A stretch of 64,000 bases of DNA from Adiantum capillus-veneris (lineage: Eukaryota > Streptophyta > Polypodiopsida > Polypodiales > Pteridaceae). How positions within the stretch are numbered: the first letter of the stretch is position 1; each line of letters starts with the position of its first letter. This document shows positions 21,171-33,899 of this stretch, in pieces. The stretch is taken from contig CM043945.1 of the NCBI GenBank assembly GCA_014529385.2, positions 92,676,612 through 92,740,611 on the forward strand, in the 5' to 3' direction. The position numbers were made by a program, and so were the translations under genes. The notes under the pieces are model-generated. The model had not been told where the DNA came from and did not search any database. It saw nothing but the letters and a program-made list of their open reading frames with translations.

Positions 21171-22202
21171 ATGGCTTGGAAGAAGCAACTCCGAGAGCTC
21201 GAGGGTCTCAACGTACCCAGAGTGGCTGCTCAGCTTATTCTGAAGTGGTCGGATGATCAAATAGATGTTCTTTTCTCTGGATTGCTAGAGGTCTCCGGTC
21301 AGGAAGGGTTGAGAAAATGGCTAACAGAGGAGCTTCCTAGCCTGCATGGACCTACAGGTGAGGAGAAAACCATTGAATACATTTCAGAGATTCTGGATGA
21401 AGACGGTAAAGTTTTGATCAATCACAGAACACAGAAATTCGACAATGAGGAGGACTTTGCTGATTGGCGTCGCTCACTCCTCATAGGTGGCTTATTAAGG
21501 ATTGGTGATGAGCAACATAAAGCTGTTGTTGTCAGGAAGTTGAAGGATCTTGTGGATGGGGCAAAATACGTTGATGCATACCGCCAATTATTGAATTGGC
21601 GGGTTGAGAATCTTGAAAAATACAAACGGAATGATAGCTATGCACGTGAAGATGAAATGGGGAAGGCAATGTTGGCCTCCCTCAAAGAAGAAGGCTTTGC
21701 ACAGGATCCTATTCTTAGGTCCGATTTGTGTCTTCATACAGGGAAGAAAGATGACAAGCCACAAAACCAGGAGTTGGATGTAGTAATTTTTGATGGGAAG
21801 GATAAAGCGTTTATCGGGTCCTGCAAACACTGTCTACAAGGCACTGACAAGGTAGGTCAACGTGTTCGAGATGGAGCTATAATCCAGGAGAGGGCCTTGA
21901 AAGCAGACATGTACCCCACTTACAAAGAATTTGCTGGAAGGAGGTTGGGTCTTGCCATCAGGACAGACCACATCAAGCCCCTCAATGAGGAAAGAATTCT
22001 GAAGTTTTGTGGGGCCAATGGAGTGAGCATTTATACACAGAGCGGCTCGAGTTTGATGCGGCTCCCCAATAGGTTTGCTCTCCAAAACACAGTCAACATA
22101 AATCTTGCTCTAGCAGCTGTACCAGCTGCACCGGTAGCACCATCTGCCTCGATTGCCTTGATTCCTAGAATCGTAGGCTTTTTTACCAAAGTAGCTAAGT
22201 AG
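21171..22202 (+). CDS. Possible PD-(D/E)XK-like protein, unknown family
   Basis: ATG at 21171 (AAAATGGCTTGG) gives 343 residues. The frame is open further upstream, but that part is a CT-rich leader ending in CCTGCAG, which may be a splice acceptor. A mostly helical charged N-terminal half (1-170) precedes a core that looks like a restriction-endonuclease fold: E162, then ELDVVIFDGKDKAFIGSCKH (E201, D203, K219). In that fold the usual E-X-K would sit at positions 217-219; here it is S-C-K, so the acidic residue is replaced. LGLAIRTDHIKP and an Ala/Pro-rich tail ending FFTKVAK follow. The frame is intact and codon use is even, so this is the best host-gene candidate. The nuclease-fold reading is inference and I cannot name the family. 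Confidence 0.6.
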   Translation: MAWKKQLRELEGLNVPRVAAQLILKWSDDQIDVLFSGLLEVSGQEGLRKWLTEELPSLHGPTGEEKTIEYISEILDEDGKVLINHRTQKFDNEEDFADWRRSLLIGGLLRIGDEQHKAVVVRKLKDLVDGAKYVDAYRQLLNWRVENLEKYKRNDSYAREDEMGKAMLASLKEEGFAQDPILRSDLCLHTGKKDDKPQNQELDVVIFDGKDKAFIGSCKHCLQGTDKVGQRVRDGAIIQERALKADMYPTYKEFAGRRLGLAIRTDHIKPLNEERILKFCGANGVSIYTQSGSSLMRLPNRFALQNTVNINLALAAVPAAPVAPSASIALIPRIVGFFTKVAK

Positions 22203-24364
22203 ACTAAATGACATGTGTTGGACTTACTTTCCTAACTCTTTGAACATAATTTTGAGCCAGCTGGCATAACTTTTTGAATGAAATGACATCTGTTGGTGAT
22301 TTTCTTTGTTTCTGGCTTAAATGTGATTTGGATGAGCCATGCATGTTGGATGGAGTGGGTCTAGTCTTGGCTTCTGTGGTATCGAGTCCAGTTTACGTTT
22401 CCCTGTTTTGGCAGTAATGCTCGTTTTGGCTATGGCGGGCTCTCCAGACCATCAAGTTTCTTGTGGTGTGCATGCTGGGCATCCAATTGGCGCATGCTTA
22501 ATGGTACTATGTTTCTGTTTTTTTCACTATGTTTCCATCAGGCATTGCAGGCCGAGTGTTCTGTTTCTGTGCTTGCCCTTCATTACAAGCCCACCAATGT
22601 AAAGATATCTGCTTTGTATGAGCTGCAGCTTGTATGACATGACAGCAGCGTGGTACAGAAGAGGCTTTTCTTCTCCCATCGCTATGTACGTTGCTATCGT
22701 TATGCATACCTTGTAAGGTACTGCAGTTTATCCTTTTGCTGCAAGTTACCAACTTGAGTGAAATGTGATGTCACGTTCATTTTCTCTGGTCGTAAAATTG
22801 CCCTCCCAAGGGGAATGCTTGCCACTGATTACCTGGCATGAGAGAGAGGATCTCGGGCTATAAACTCCTTGCAGCTTCTTTATATGTGAGGCACACGCAC
22901 AGATGTGTAACAGTCAAACATGCTCCCTACAAAAGAGAGTTGTGAACTTTATGCTGATCTGGGGTAGACGCTATCACTCAGCCTTCCAGGGGCACTAGTC
23001 TGTTATACTGGCAATGGTTGAGAAGATACGGTCGATAGGCTCATAAGTCTCGACTTGAGCTCTTGTTAAAAGTATACTGCAAAACTATCTAAGAGAAGCT
23101 AACATGAATTAGATTGGATTCTTATCCTTTCAAAATAAAACGTGGACCACCAAGGCGCTTCTTCACTTGAGCTGTTGTTAGTAGCATTCCTAGTGTACCA
23201 CAAATGGATCCAATAGAAGCCAACATGAAGACCGAATCCTTAAATTTTCCCCTCAAATAAAATTACAGCTATGTCCAGGGTTTCTTCCAGTTATTCTCAT
23301 CAGCTACAGCTATGCAACTTTGGTCGTCGTCCTCCACTCTGTTTTCCTTCTATTCCCTCATCTTATTTATGTTCACTGAGTTCTTTTGTTGCTGCTATCC
23401 AAATAAAGGGAAAGCAGAACATAGCGCCTAAGCTCATATTTGGAGGTGCCACTGCTATTTACATTTGGTCTTCACGTTGTCTGCTAGCCAAATTTCTTCC
23501 TGGGTAGGTGGTTTATGGAGCAAGTCTCTGGATAGATATTGGAATTTGGCTCATACATAAAACTGCATTGTGGTTTGTCTTAACAGCCGGGTATGTGGTA
23601 GGTGTTGCAGGCGCGTTTCTCAAAAGAAAGTGACATTAATCAGCTGGTAGAAATTATCAAGGCGAGTTTACAGACATGCACTTCAAGTTTTTGACATGGC
23701 TGTGGTTGCAAAGAATGCCAGCATGTGCCATTCTTTGTTGTATGTTGTAGTTACTATGGTGTTCTAATTTTCTTACTCACATTGTTGTGGTCTTTCTAGA
23801 GTTTCTCAAGATACACACCCGCTGATGCTCTGAATCTTGTCTCATGTCTGCTCCAATATTCGTAAATGGCATTTGTGTTCGCTTGATGAATGCAGCCCAC
23901 ATGTTTTTGCATAGGTCATCAGAATGTAGATTCTAGAAATGATGTCAATATTCACAATAAATCCTTGGTCATTATGCAAAAGTTTGCACAAAAAAGTGGT
24001 AGTCTAAATGACATTTCTATGTTCCTACGTTTTCTCTAAAAATTACAGGATTATGGAGTCTTATTGGTATCACTCTTTTGATGTATGCGTCTGACATAAG
24101 TTGTACGAACCGACGAGGGATTAGTAGGGAGTGAGGGCATGCAATGCTAAACGTCCCTCCATCTGTACGCACTCATCCAGAGTCTTGAAGGAAGAGGGGC
24201 TACCTTGCCTGCCCCAGATCTCAAAGCTGCGATAAGGCAAAGAGATCTGCTTTGCGGCACAACATGGATCTATTGTTGTTTTGCAATTTCTGACCTGGAC
24301 AAACTGTTGCAAGCAGCGGAAAGGAGGCGGTCAGTTGTCGCGGAAGTATGACTATCTTGATGGG
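22203..24364. other. 3' region of the nuclease-like gene and intergenic sequence
   Basis: No conserved domain is found. A small ATG-started frame at 23271-23507 (78 residues, ending FGGATAIYIWSSRCLLAKFLPG) has one possible membrane segment and no known match. A minus-strand frame at 24121-24312 is also unrecognised. The right edge is the poly(T) that marks the 3' end of the LINE. Confidence 0.45.
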
Positions 24365-26281
24365 TTTTTTTTTTTCAACAAAAGATCCTTTCCTTAGTTA
24401 CTTGAAAAAACTGCCCAAAGGGCTACAATGAACCTCCTCCTATACACTATGTATAGGAGTCTACAAATATAGAGATAGCAACAAGGGAGACTCTCCCTTG
24501 GTGCAATGTACAACTGATTGGATACAAGACGGGCTACATCATACGCGGGGGGGGGGGGGGGGGGGGGGGGAGGAAGCCATACAGGAGGCCTATAGTGCCA
24601 ACGGGGGTGCCCAGCACAGAGAGTGTAGAAGGAGCCCCTACGCCAGGTAGAATGGAAGGCTTGCCGGCGTAGAATCGCACGATCAGAGTCTCCCTGTATG
24701 CGATCATACTGACCACGCAGGGTGTGGATGATCTCCTGCCAAATAGCTCAAACTGTCTCTGCTAGGGGCTCTTGGTGGCCCTCAAAAGCTTTGAAGCATC
24801 TAGCTCTCCAAATAAACCATATGGTAAGGCTGCTCAGTAGCTCCAGCGTCTCTCTCCCGTGTCCATGCGACTGTCGTGAAATCGGGAGAAGGGAACATGC
24901 GAGGCTGGCCCCGCGTGAAATGGATGGCCTGGCTAGCGGGCTCCGTCTTGTAGCTCAGGGAGGGTCCTGAGGTGGTGGACCAAGCTGCCGCCCCCCATGT
25001 GTACACTGTACACCCCCTCCGGTGAGAGAGAGGTCATGATGCAGAGAATCTGCAGCCAAATTTGCTGTGCCTGTGGACAGTCCCACAAGTAGTGTCGCTG
25101 CGTCTCTAGCTGATGACCGCAGCCGCTGCATGCCAGCAGCAAGCCACCGTAGACTAGCCAGCTACCCACTGCAGAACCCCTGTGAGCAAGTAGCCACTGG
25201 AATGTAGATATCTTGCGAGCTTGACGACTAGCCCAGAGGCGGGTCCAAAAATTTGCTAGGAACTCATGAGTCAACCTCTGCAAACGCCAATGCTCAGCAG
25301 TTGCTGGGATAGTTGAGCGCCTTGCTGTCAAAATGTGCTGGCCTAACCTGACAGTATACTGGAAAAAAGAAGAGCAGGGGCATCCGTCTCATAAGGATCA
25401 TGCCATATCCACTCCCCCGGGTCCCACTGAAGATGCGCCAAGGGCCGAGCTCCATAAACCCAGATGCGCCAATCTGTGTCAATCTCTGCAGGGTCCGGAT
25501 CAATGTGCCACTTCCGCGAAGTAGCGGCCACGATCCGAACTCGCTGGAAAATGCAATCAGCAACGAGAGGGGACGACTCCTCTACCTTGTACAATCTGCC
25601 CTCGGTCTGGACCTCAAAGTATAGGCATCTGCCGGCCTCTTTGCATGCTCTGACTGCAATCAAGATCTCATGATGTGTAAAAGCTCCCATCCATCGCGGT
25701 GCCGCTTGCTCAAAAGGCGCATACCACTCCTCCGTGAGCGCAGCCTGTATATCATCTCTCATAGTTTGCCCTCCTCTGAAGAGGCTCAACTGCTCGAGCT
25801 GCATCTCCTCTGGTAAACTATTGAAGGCCTGCCACTCTCCAAAACTGTGTGCTGGGCCAGTTGCTAAGGGGCCCCATGCCAATCGGGGGCATGTGCCCAG
25901 CATATGACCATGCTCTGTGCGAACTGCAGGACTCTAGATCAAAGGCTGTCTCGCCCGCTCCTCGTCGCACTAGGGTGGGTGCTGAGATAGGCCAAGGCGG
26001 AGGAGCTCCCAAGCTCGTAAAATACTCAATGCAAAACGGTCCTCCCAGCCTCTACTCAAGCCTGTCCTCCTCATCTCTGTGAAAATCCACCTGATCTCTG
26101 GGGCCCTTGTGCCACCTGCTGGGGGAGCTCGAGCCTGAATCCTTTGAAAAAGAAGCTCCTTCCATGGCTCAGAGCCCGGTAGGAGTCCTCGAACGATAAG
26201 CTTGCCCAACAGGGCTCTGCTTTGATCCACTGGATCTATGATGCCTAACCCTCCCTTGGCCAAGGGAAGGGTGATAATTGC
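24365..26281 (-). pseudogene. LINE 3' part: end of reverse transcriptase, zinc-binding domain, 3' UTR
   Basis: The minus strand carries the C-terminal half of LINE ORF2. KGGLGIIDPVDQSRALLGKL lies near the right edge (about 26260-26200). The RT zinc-binding domain lies at 25330-24930, with TFQWLLAHRGSAVGSWL and CSGCGHQLETQRHYLWDCPQ. Several stops and frameshifts break the frame. The 3' end is a run of 11 T (24365-24375), a poly(A) tail on the minus strand. The upstream continuation lies beyond the solo LTR at 27636-29808, because the frame-level content joins across the insertion (WAIV to the LPLAKGG region). Confidence 0.88.
24547..24570 (+). repeat. Poly(G) run, 24 bases
   Basis: Unbroken 24 G inside the LINE 3' region. 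It could form G-quadruplexes, and its length may be inexact in assembly. Confidence 0.85.
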
Positions 26282-27635
26282 TGTAAGGTGCAGCGGAATG
26301 AATGTTGTATTTTCTCAAGATTAGTGATCCTTACTGCTCAAGGTTCTCAAGATACGACACCGAGAGGTTGTAAAACCCTCCTCCGAAGGTCCCACTCTCG
26401 TCGGCGAGAGTGGTCTACTTGATTGCACAAAAGTGTACAATGCGAATGCAATGGACAGATGTAAGTTGGACTATGCCGATGACGATCGCGGTGATGACGA
26501 CGGCGGCTTCGTGGCTGAAAACTGTGATTGGCTATGGGCTGAATTCGGTGACTGTTCGGGCTGATATCGTGGCTGAATTTCCCTGCTTTTGCTGATGCTT
26601 TAAGGCTGAAAGAAAACGCTGGTTCTAGAGGTTCTGCTGCGTTTTGATGAGCTAGTTGCCGGCTGAAAACGCTGAGGATCTGCAGCGTTTTGAAGGGCTG
26701 AAACGATGATAAATCGCTGGTCTATTTGCAGGTTTAAGGGCTGAATTCTTTGCAGCGTTTTAATGTTGAAAACGCAACTGATCTGCAGTAGAAAGCTAGC
26801 GTTAGTAAATCCCCTTTGCTGCTGCCAATGAATAGCAAAAACGCCAGGCATGAGGGAGCATGGAGGGCGATATCTGGCTCTGGAAAACGCCAATGGAGGG
26901 GTCCTTAGGGCGATGGCTGAAAGAAAACGCTGGTTCTAGAGGTTCTGCTGCGTTTTGATGAGCTAGTTGCCGGCTGAAAACGCTGAGGATCTGCAGCGTT
27001 TTGAAGGGCTGAAACGATGATAAATCGCTGGTCTATTTGCAGGTTTAAGGGCTGAATTCTTTGCAGCGTTTTAATGTTGAAAACGCAACTGATCTGTAGT
27101 AGAAAGCTAGCGTTAGTAAATCCCCTTTGCTGCTGCCAATGAATAGCAAAAACGCCAGGCATGAGGGAGCATGGAGGGCGATATCTGGCTCTGGAAAACG
27201 CCAATGGAGGGGTCCTTAGGGCGATGGCTGAAAAACGTTGTAGAAGGGGAGTGGATGGGGAGTGGCCTCGCCAAGGTTGGAGAGGGTCTTGCTGAGAGAG
27301 AGTTGGACACTCGTTGCTTGGGGAAGCCTGCTGTGTCTTTGCTCATCTGCCAATTTGTGCTAACTTGGGTTTGCTTATATATTAACTTACCCAATTTGCC
27401 CTATTGAGTACCCAACAAAAGTCACTTAATAAATAAGTGAAAAATGTCAAAAATAGGGAAAAATGGGATAAAGTCATCTGAAAAATCCCCAAACTGACTC
27501 TGATGGAAATGCTTATGCTTATGCAAGGTGCAACCAGAGGATATGCATCTACACTGAGTGACTGGGCATGCACGGAAACCCTGCTATGGTGTAGCTTGTC
27601 CACGGACACATAGGGTTGGGATGTGTCAGGTGACA
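26282..27635. mobile_element. Solo LTR of the 18-kb gypsy family, inserted in the LINE
   Basis: It starts TGTAAGGTGCAGCGG and ends GTCAGGTGACA, matching both LTRs of the 29809-47856 element. It is flanked by the 5-bp duplication ATTGC (26277-26281 and 27636-27640). There is no internal region, so this is a solo LTR left by recombination. It carries a 311-bp internal tandem duplication and lacks about 59 bp near its right end compared with the other copies. Confidence 0.9.
26604..27225. repeat. 311-bp tandem duplication inside the solo LTR
   Basis: Copies 26604-26914 and 26915-27225 are almost identical (one clear difference, GCAG/GTAG). The other LTRs of the family have a single unit, so the duplication is specific to this copy or sublineage. 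Confidence 0.9.
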
Positions 27636-29808
27636 ATTGCCCAGGCTACCTTTGCCCGGGCAGGCTGTCCATCGCGCCCAGACCAAAGGAAGTTCCTGAT
27701 CAGCCGCTGAACCTGGCCGATACAAGAACTAGAAAAAATCCAACAAGATGTGATATACCACATAGTCGCCAGTAGAACCTAATTTGTCACCACAACCCGC
27801 CTAGCTAGTGAGAGCCGAGCGGTGCTCCAATAGAGTAGCTTCTTCCGGATGCTCAGAAGAAGAGGTGCAATCTGCTGCTCGGGTGACAAATTCAGGCCGA
27901 CCTGACATCCCAGGTACTACACCAGAGTGCCAGGGGGGAATCCAGGGTCACGACTCCACGCTAGAGTGGGGGAGCTACTGATCCAAAAGGCCATTGTCTT
28001 GCGCCAATTGAGCAGTGCCACACAAAAAACCTAAAATGATTGCTCTGCCCGCTGTAGATTGGCCTCCTAGCCATGCAAATCTAACCCAATGTCATCAGCA
28101 AACTCAGAATCCAACAAGTCCTCACTTCCAAGGGGGAGCTGTATACCTCGCAACCCCACTTCCTCAGCAGTCAAATACATGCTCAAGGCCTTTGCAAAGA
28201 ATAGGAAGAGGAAAGGTGCAAAAGGGCAACCCTGTCGTACTGATCGACTCAACTCAAAGATAGGACCACGTCCTCCTGCCAACAACACCTCACTCCGTGC
28301 TGTACAGTATAGGGCTGAAACCCCCCCCGAATCCAACTAGCCTCAAAACCCATGCGAAGCATAGTCCCCTCCAAGAAACCCCAATCAACCCGATCATATG
28401 CCTTCTCAAAATCGAGAAGGAGAACAACTAAGTCCTCTCCCAGCAATCGAGCCAGCGCGGTGGCCTCCCAAAAAGTGAAGATGTTGTCAAGGATGCTGCG
28501 CTCCTTGACAAATCCAATCTGTGTAGCATGAATCAAATCCCCAAGGAAGGGCTGGATCGTCAAACTCAAGGCCTTAGCTAAGACCTTCTCAACTGTGTTG
28601 AGGATCGTGATAGGCCTCCACTGTCGAATGTCGTGTGTCACATCTTCCCCCTTGGGGATAAGAAAAATCAAGCCCTCTGAAAATCTCTGAGGCATGGTCC
28701 CAGTATCCAAAATATGCTGGTAGTCCCTCCGAAGACCCGGCTCCAAAACATCGGAGTATCGCAAAAAGAAAGCAGGAGATAGTCCGTCCTCCCCAGGAAG
28801 CTATGCCGAGGAAGAGCCCTCAAGGCGTCTGCGAGCTCCAAGTCAGAGAGCGGCGCAGCCAGGGCAGCCCTCATATGATCCGTGACCCTCCTCTGCACAT
28901 GAGCCCACACTGTCTCCTTGCATGCCTCTCGTGCCTCCGTGGGCGGCTTTGCTGAGAGCAACTCCCTGTAAAAGTCTATAGCAATAGCTCGAATCTCATC
29001 AGGCTTAGTCGCAAATGAGCCATCCTGGCGTCTAAGCTGGCGCACTCCTGCTCTAGAGTGATGAGGGCCTGTGATAGCAAAGAACTCCCTTGTCACTCTA
29101 TCACCTAGCTAAGTCCACTGAGAGGCTTGTCTGTGAAAGTAGAACTCATGCCAGACCTCCTCGATCTCAATGAGCTCCCGTTTGGCCTGCAACTGTCTCT
29201 CCACGCACTCACAGGAAGGCTGCTACTCTTGAAGCTGTTGCAATGAGGCCAGGCTACGTCTCAGCCGACGCTCTCGCTCTCATGTCTTCTCAAGCCGTGC
29301 CAAAGCAGTCTCATGCATAAAAGAGCTGAGTGCAGTAATCCCATGGGCGCACTGCTCAACTGCATCCAAATCCATACTTTGGCTCTCCTGCCAGATACGC
29401 TCAATGTCCTCAGCAAGGCTGGCATCGGAGACAATCCTGTCTGGAATCCTCAGCTCGAAAACGGGCTCCTGAGGCTGCTCCTCTAGGGCCAAGATGACTG
29501 GCGCGTGGTCTGAGAAAGAGGTATTGGCCGAAATCCCTACAGCTCCACCCGGTCCCCAAAGTGATCAGATACATAGAAACGATCAATGCGCGAAAGATTA
29601 GTTCCTCCCTGCCGTCAATCCGATCGGGAGAAACTCAAGCTGCCCTGAGAGCGTGAGAAAGCCTCATGCTACCATACATCAGTGATCCGCAAAGTCATAC
29701 ATAGCCGCTCCCAAGCTGCCAAATCTGAACCGTGTACAGTCACATGACTACCTCCCACCATGCTTGAGGGGTCCTCAAGCATGTTGAAGTTGCCTCCAAC
29801 ACACCAAT
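27636..29808 (-). pseudogene. LINE middle part: endonuclease end and reverse transcriptase
   Basis: From the right edge the minus strand gives the end of the EEP endonuclease (CVGGNFNMLEDPS, then RIDRFYVSDHF and SQTT/SDHAPVILALEEQ). A linker follows, then the reverse transcriptase: GLIFLIPKGEDVTHDIRQWR, LLLDFEKAYDRVDWGFLEG, SVRQGCPFAPFLF and the catalytic SEFADDIGLDL (FADD in place of YADD). Stops and frameshifts near 29590, 28780 and 28330 break it. The endonuclease Asp of GGDFN is Asn here. The content fits a plant L1-like LINE. Confidence 0.9.
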
Positions 29809-31380
29809 TGTTAGGTGCAACGGAATGAATGTTGTATTTTCTCAAGATTAGTGATCTTTATTGCTCAAGGTTCCTTTTAGTTCTTAGGGACGGAGAGAGC
29901 CTTCCGTCTTGTAGAGTGCTATGATCATGAACAAAGTGAGTGGATATTGTGCGTGCAAGTGAATGAGACTGAGAGAAGGAGAGAGAAGAGATACGACACC
30001 CGAGAGGTTGTAAAACCCTCCTCCGAAGGCCCCACTCTCGTCGGCGAGAGTGGTCTAATCTTTGATTGCACAAAGGTGTACAATGCTAATGCAATGGACT
30101 GACGCAATTTGGACTATGCCGATGACGGCGACGGCGATGACTTTAGGGCTGATCTGGATCTTCTTGTATCTGCTGTCCCCAAGGCTTAAGGGCTGAGAAT
30201 CGGGGTGATCTTGGTGGCTGAAAATCCTTGTCTCTACTGATGGTTTAGGGCTGAATAAAACGCTGAGTTCAAGGGTTCAAGCTGTGTTTTTGAACGGCTA
30301 TTTCCGGCTGAAAACGCTTGGAATCTGCTACGTTTTCCAAGGCTGAATCTGATGTTAAAAACGCAGGGTTTGCTGCAGGCTGAATAGCATTTTATGGCTG
30401 AATTCGCTGCATAACTGCAAGGCAATGCTAGTGTTAGTAAATTGTTGATGCGGCTGTCAGTTGGAGGTGAAAACGCCAGGCAAGAGGGGTTATGGGATGG
30501 CGATGACTGGCTCTGGAAACGCGAAAGGGATGCGTCCTTATGGCGATGGCTGAAAACGCTGGTTGATGGAGTGGCCTTGCCAAGGGATTGGGGAGGGTCT
30601 TGCTGAGAGAGGGAGGGACACCTATTGCTTGGGGAAGCCTGTTGTGCCTTTGCTCATCTGCCAATTTGTGCTAACTCATTAGGGCCAAAAACATCTAAAA
30701 AAGGGCTGTTTGGTAATCCACGGATTAAGAAATAGGCCAATACTCACTTGACACGTGTACAAAAGTATCGCATTCCTTTCTCCTCTAGCTTGAGCTTTTG
30801 TGCTTCCGCTTTAGCGGAAAACGTCTAAATGTCACTTTCATTTGGCTAAATTGCCTATACTTGATGGCGTTCCTGTTATTTTTGACGTATAACATCATAT
30901 TCTGGGCCTGATGTACAAGTGCTCTTTTCTATTTAATATTGTACAATATTAAGTTAGAAGATACGAAATCTTTCTTTTCAAACAGTGATGATGACACCTA
31001 TTAATGACTAATCCGTATTTTTTTAATGTGTACTTTTCACTTAGCCTCTACTTCTAAGCACCGCATCAAGAGCTTGCACTCAGCACGTGCGTACATAATA
31101 TCTACATCAACATGGGACCACACCTGAAGACATCCTTTCTCACATTGTTTTGAATCAATGACCACACTGTGCGATTGTGGCTTGATTGATCTAGTCACTC
31201 TACCCCCACTCGCCCCGTTTCGTTAGTGTACCCACATCGTGTGCAAAAGGACTCAATGAATTTTTCACTCCTTCCCCTATCGCACCGGTCCAGCTCTTGC
31301 CCACAGTGCTCTTGTCATGTGTGAGCTTGTCACCCTCCTATCGTGTTGTTCTAGCTCTGCGACGGCCACACCACATAAGA

Positions 31381-31990
31381 ACCTTGAATCACCTTGTTAA
31401 TTGGATTCCTAAGGTTTTTCTAAATCATGTACAAAAGCACTTAGAGACATTGACACTCCCCATGTTGCGTCATTTTAGCTCATGCCTACACCGCGCGAAG
31501 AGGGCATCATACAGCTTGTCACTCCCCCCCTCATCGCGTCGTTCAGGCTCCATGCACACACCATGCAAAAAAATTTTGAGTGACCTTATTATTTGGACTA
31601 TTTTTCTAAATCATGTGCAAAAGCGCTCAGAGACTTTGACACTCCCCATGTTGCATCATTTTAGCTCCTATCCACACTGCGCGAAGAGGGCATCATACAG
31701 GTGGTCACTACCCCCCTCATCGCGTCGTTTTGGTTCCATGCAAACACCATGCAAAAAAATCTTGAGTGACCTTAATATTTGGACTTATTTTTCTAAACCA
31801 TGTGCAAAAGCGCTCAAAGACTTTGACACTTGCCATGTTGCATCATTTTTGCTCCTACACAGATCGCGCGAAGAGGGCATCACACAGCTCACTCCCTCCC
31901 TCATCTCCTCGTTCTGGCTGCATGCACACACCATGCAAAAAAATATTGAGTGACCTTATTATTTGGATTCCATTGGTTTTTCTCATATGT
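31381..31990. repeat. Tandem repeat of about 186 bp, 3.3 copies
   Basis: Units containing CTTTGACACTCCCCATGTTG and GCGCGAAGAGGGCATCA start near 31424, 31609 and 31795 (periods 185-186). Their open frame is a consequence of the repeat and is not a gene. Confidence 0.85.
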
Positions 31991-32019
31991 ACAAGATATT
32001 AGAAAGAAGCCTATTTGGT

Positions 32020-32571
32020 GACACACTATGCCTTTCTTGCACAACGGGATAGGGGGTATTTTTAGAATCTCACTACCCCCTCATGTCGTGTGGGTCATTT
32101 TTAGAACACCAATTTGGTGCCACACTATGCCTTACTTGCACAACAGGATAGGGGGTTAGTTTTAGAATCTCATTACCCCAATCATGACATGTGGGTTATT
32201 TGCATTCACAGATTCACCTTTCTTGCCTAATATAGATGTCTTTTTATATATAGATCTATTAAGCATATTGGACCCAAGCATAGTCACAAAATGTTTACAA
32301 TATATAACACTTGTAACTTTTAAAAGCTATATTCACCTTTCCTGCCTAATATAGATGTCTTTTTATATATAGATCTATTAAGCATATTGGACCCAAGCAT
32401 AGTCACAAAATGTTTACAATCATGACATGTGGGTTATTTGCATTCACAGATTCACCTTTCCTGCCTAATATAGATGTCTTTTTATATATAGATCTATTAA
32501 GCATATTGGACCCAAGCATAGTCACAAAATGTTTACAATATATAACACTTGTAACTTTTAAAAGCTATATT
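32020..32571. repeat. Adjacent short tandem duplications
   Basis: A unit of about 90 bp (ACACTATGCCTTWCTTGCACAAC) is repeated near 32035 and 32130. A second unit with TAATATAGATGTCTTTTTAT is present three times (32180-32331, 32332-32418, 32419-32571). Copies are nearly identical, so the expansion is recent. Confidence 0.85.
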
Positions 32572-32587
32572 ATTTGAAACTTTTGAA

Positions 32588-32908
32588 ATCACAGATGAGT
32601 TCGAAATGCCCAAAAACCCCGAAAACGACTGGCTATATGCCTCGTTCTGATACCCGGAGAGGTCGGTATGGCCAAAAAAGTCCTCCAGAGGCACTATCCC
32701 ATACGGTGCGAGGAGAGGGGTAGGCAGAGTCCTATCCCGTACGGTGCGAGGAGAGGGGTAGCCAGAGTCTGGCTACTCCTCTCCTCGCACTGTACGGGAT
32801 AATGCCTCCGGAGGCCTTTTTTGGCCATACCGACCTCTCCGGGTGTCAAAATGAGGCATATAGCCAGTCGTTTTCGGGGTTTTTGGGCATTTCGGACTCA
32901 TCTGTGAT
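32588..32908. repeat. Long near-perfect hairpin, arms about 140-178 bp
   Basis: The arms meet at about 32767 with almost no loop. Matching blocks include ATGCCCAAAAACCCCGAAAA, GGCATATAGCCAGTCGTTTT (complement) and GTGCGAGGAGAGG. The left arm has an extra duplicated unit of about 38 bp. Transcripts from either strand would be double-stranded over more than 130 bp. Confidence 0.88.
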
Positions 32909-33899
32909 GTTAAAATTTTGTCATTTTGCTCTATTTGAAAGTTGTAATTATAAGTTGAGTCAAAAGAGCTGAAGCAACAAAGTTTTATTAACATGGCTTA
33001 AAGACAAAGGGACTCTGGAGGGTGATAATGATGGTCCATGCCAATGGTTTCTAGATGTCATGTTATAGGATCATGGTCACATGGAAGTATACATAGAAGA
33101 GTGAAAAAATTTCAAGCTCAAGTTTGATCTCACACAAATGTTAGAATAGTTAAAAGGAAACTTGTCTTAGGAGTTATAGATGAGTAAAATGATTGTGGCA
33201 AAGGGGAGATAAAGTGTTAATCCTGATGTTGCAATGTTAGAGGAACATATGTTGTAACTTTACAAGGCATTATATTGTGAAAATGAATGTTTTGCAAGGA
33301 GATTTAAAGTAGATTTACAAGTAATTATATTGTGAAAATGATAGTCTTTTGCAAGGAATGATATTGTAACTTTGCATCTAAATAGTCTCCTCCTTGGAAT
33401 GATTTTGATGTTCACAGCAAGGTGGTTGTTGTTGGCTCTTTGATCTCATCCTCTATAATTGCCTCCCTTGGTATCGACTTAGTTATTTTAGTGCATTGCT
33501 TCTTCTTTGTCATCCTCCCTTTCTTGTTAATAAGTTTGTGCTTGATAATGTGACTTCTGAGAAAACTAAGTGAATCTTTTAGCTTTCAAACCGCTTGTTG
33601 AAGAATCCTGCAAAACATTTCCTGTACTTTTAGAAATAGTTGGATCCTTCTCCAAATGCAGATGGCCACCATGGAAATCTATTTATAAGAGTAAGGCTTC
33701 AAATTTTTCTATTTACCTTCCAGTTCGTGGATCAACACGGTACAAGTTGACTTTTGTCCATATCCATTTGCTTGCTCTGCTGGCTTTGTAATACTTGAGC
33801 TCGGACTCCTGCAACCTTTGATACACAACCCTCACGGTTTCTTACACTTGGTTGAGCTTGATTTTCATATGGAACAACTTAATGAGTTTCTAGGTAGAG

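Noticed and set aside
26600-27204. Two identical minus-strand frames of about 97 residues
   Set aside because: They result from the 311-bp tandem duplication in a solo LTR and contain no known domain.
31297-32002. Open frame of 218 residues with internal repeats
   Set aside because: It follows the 186-bp tandem repeat of a non-coding TIR element.
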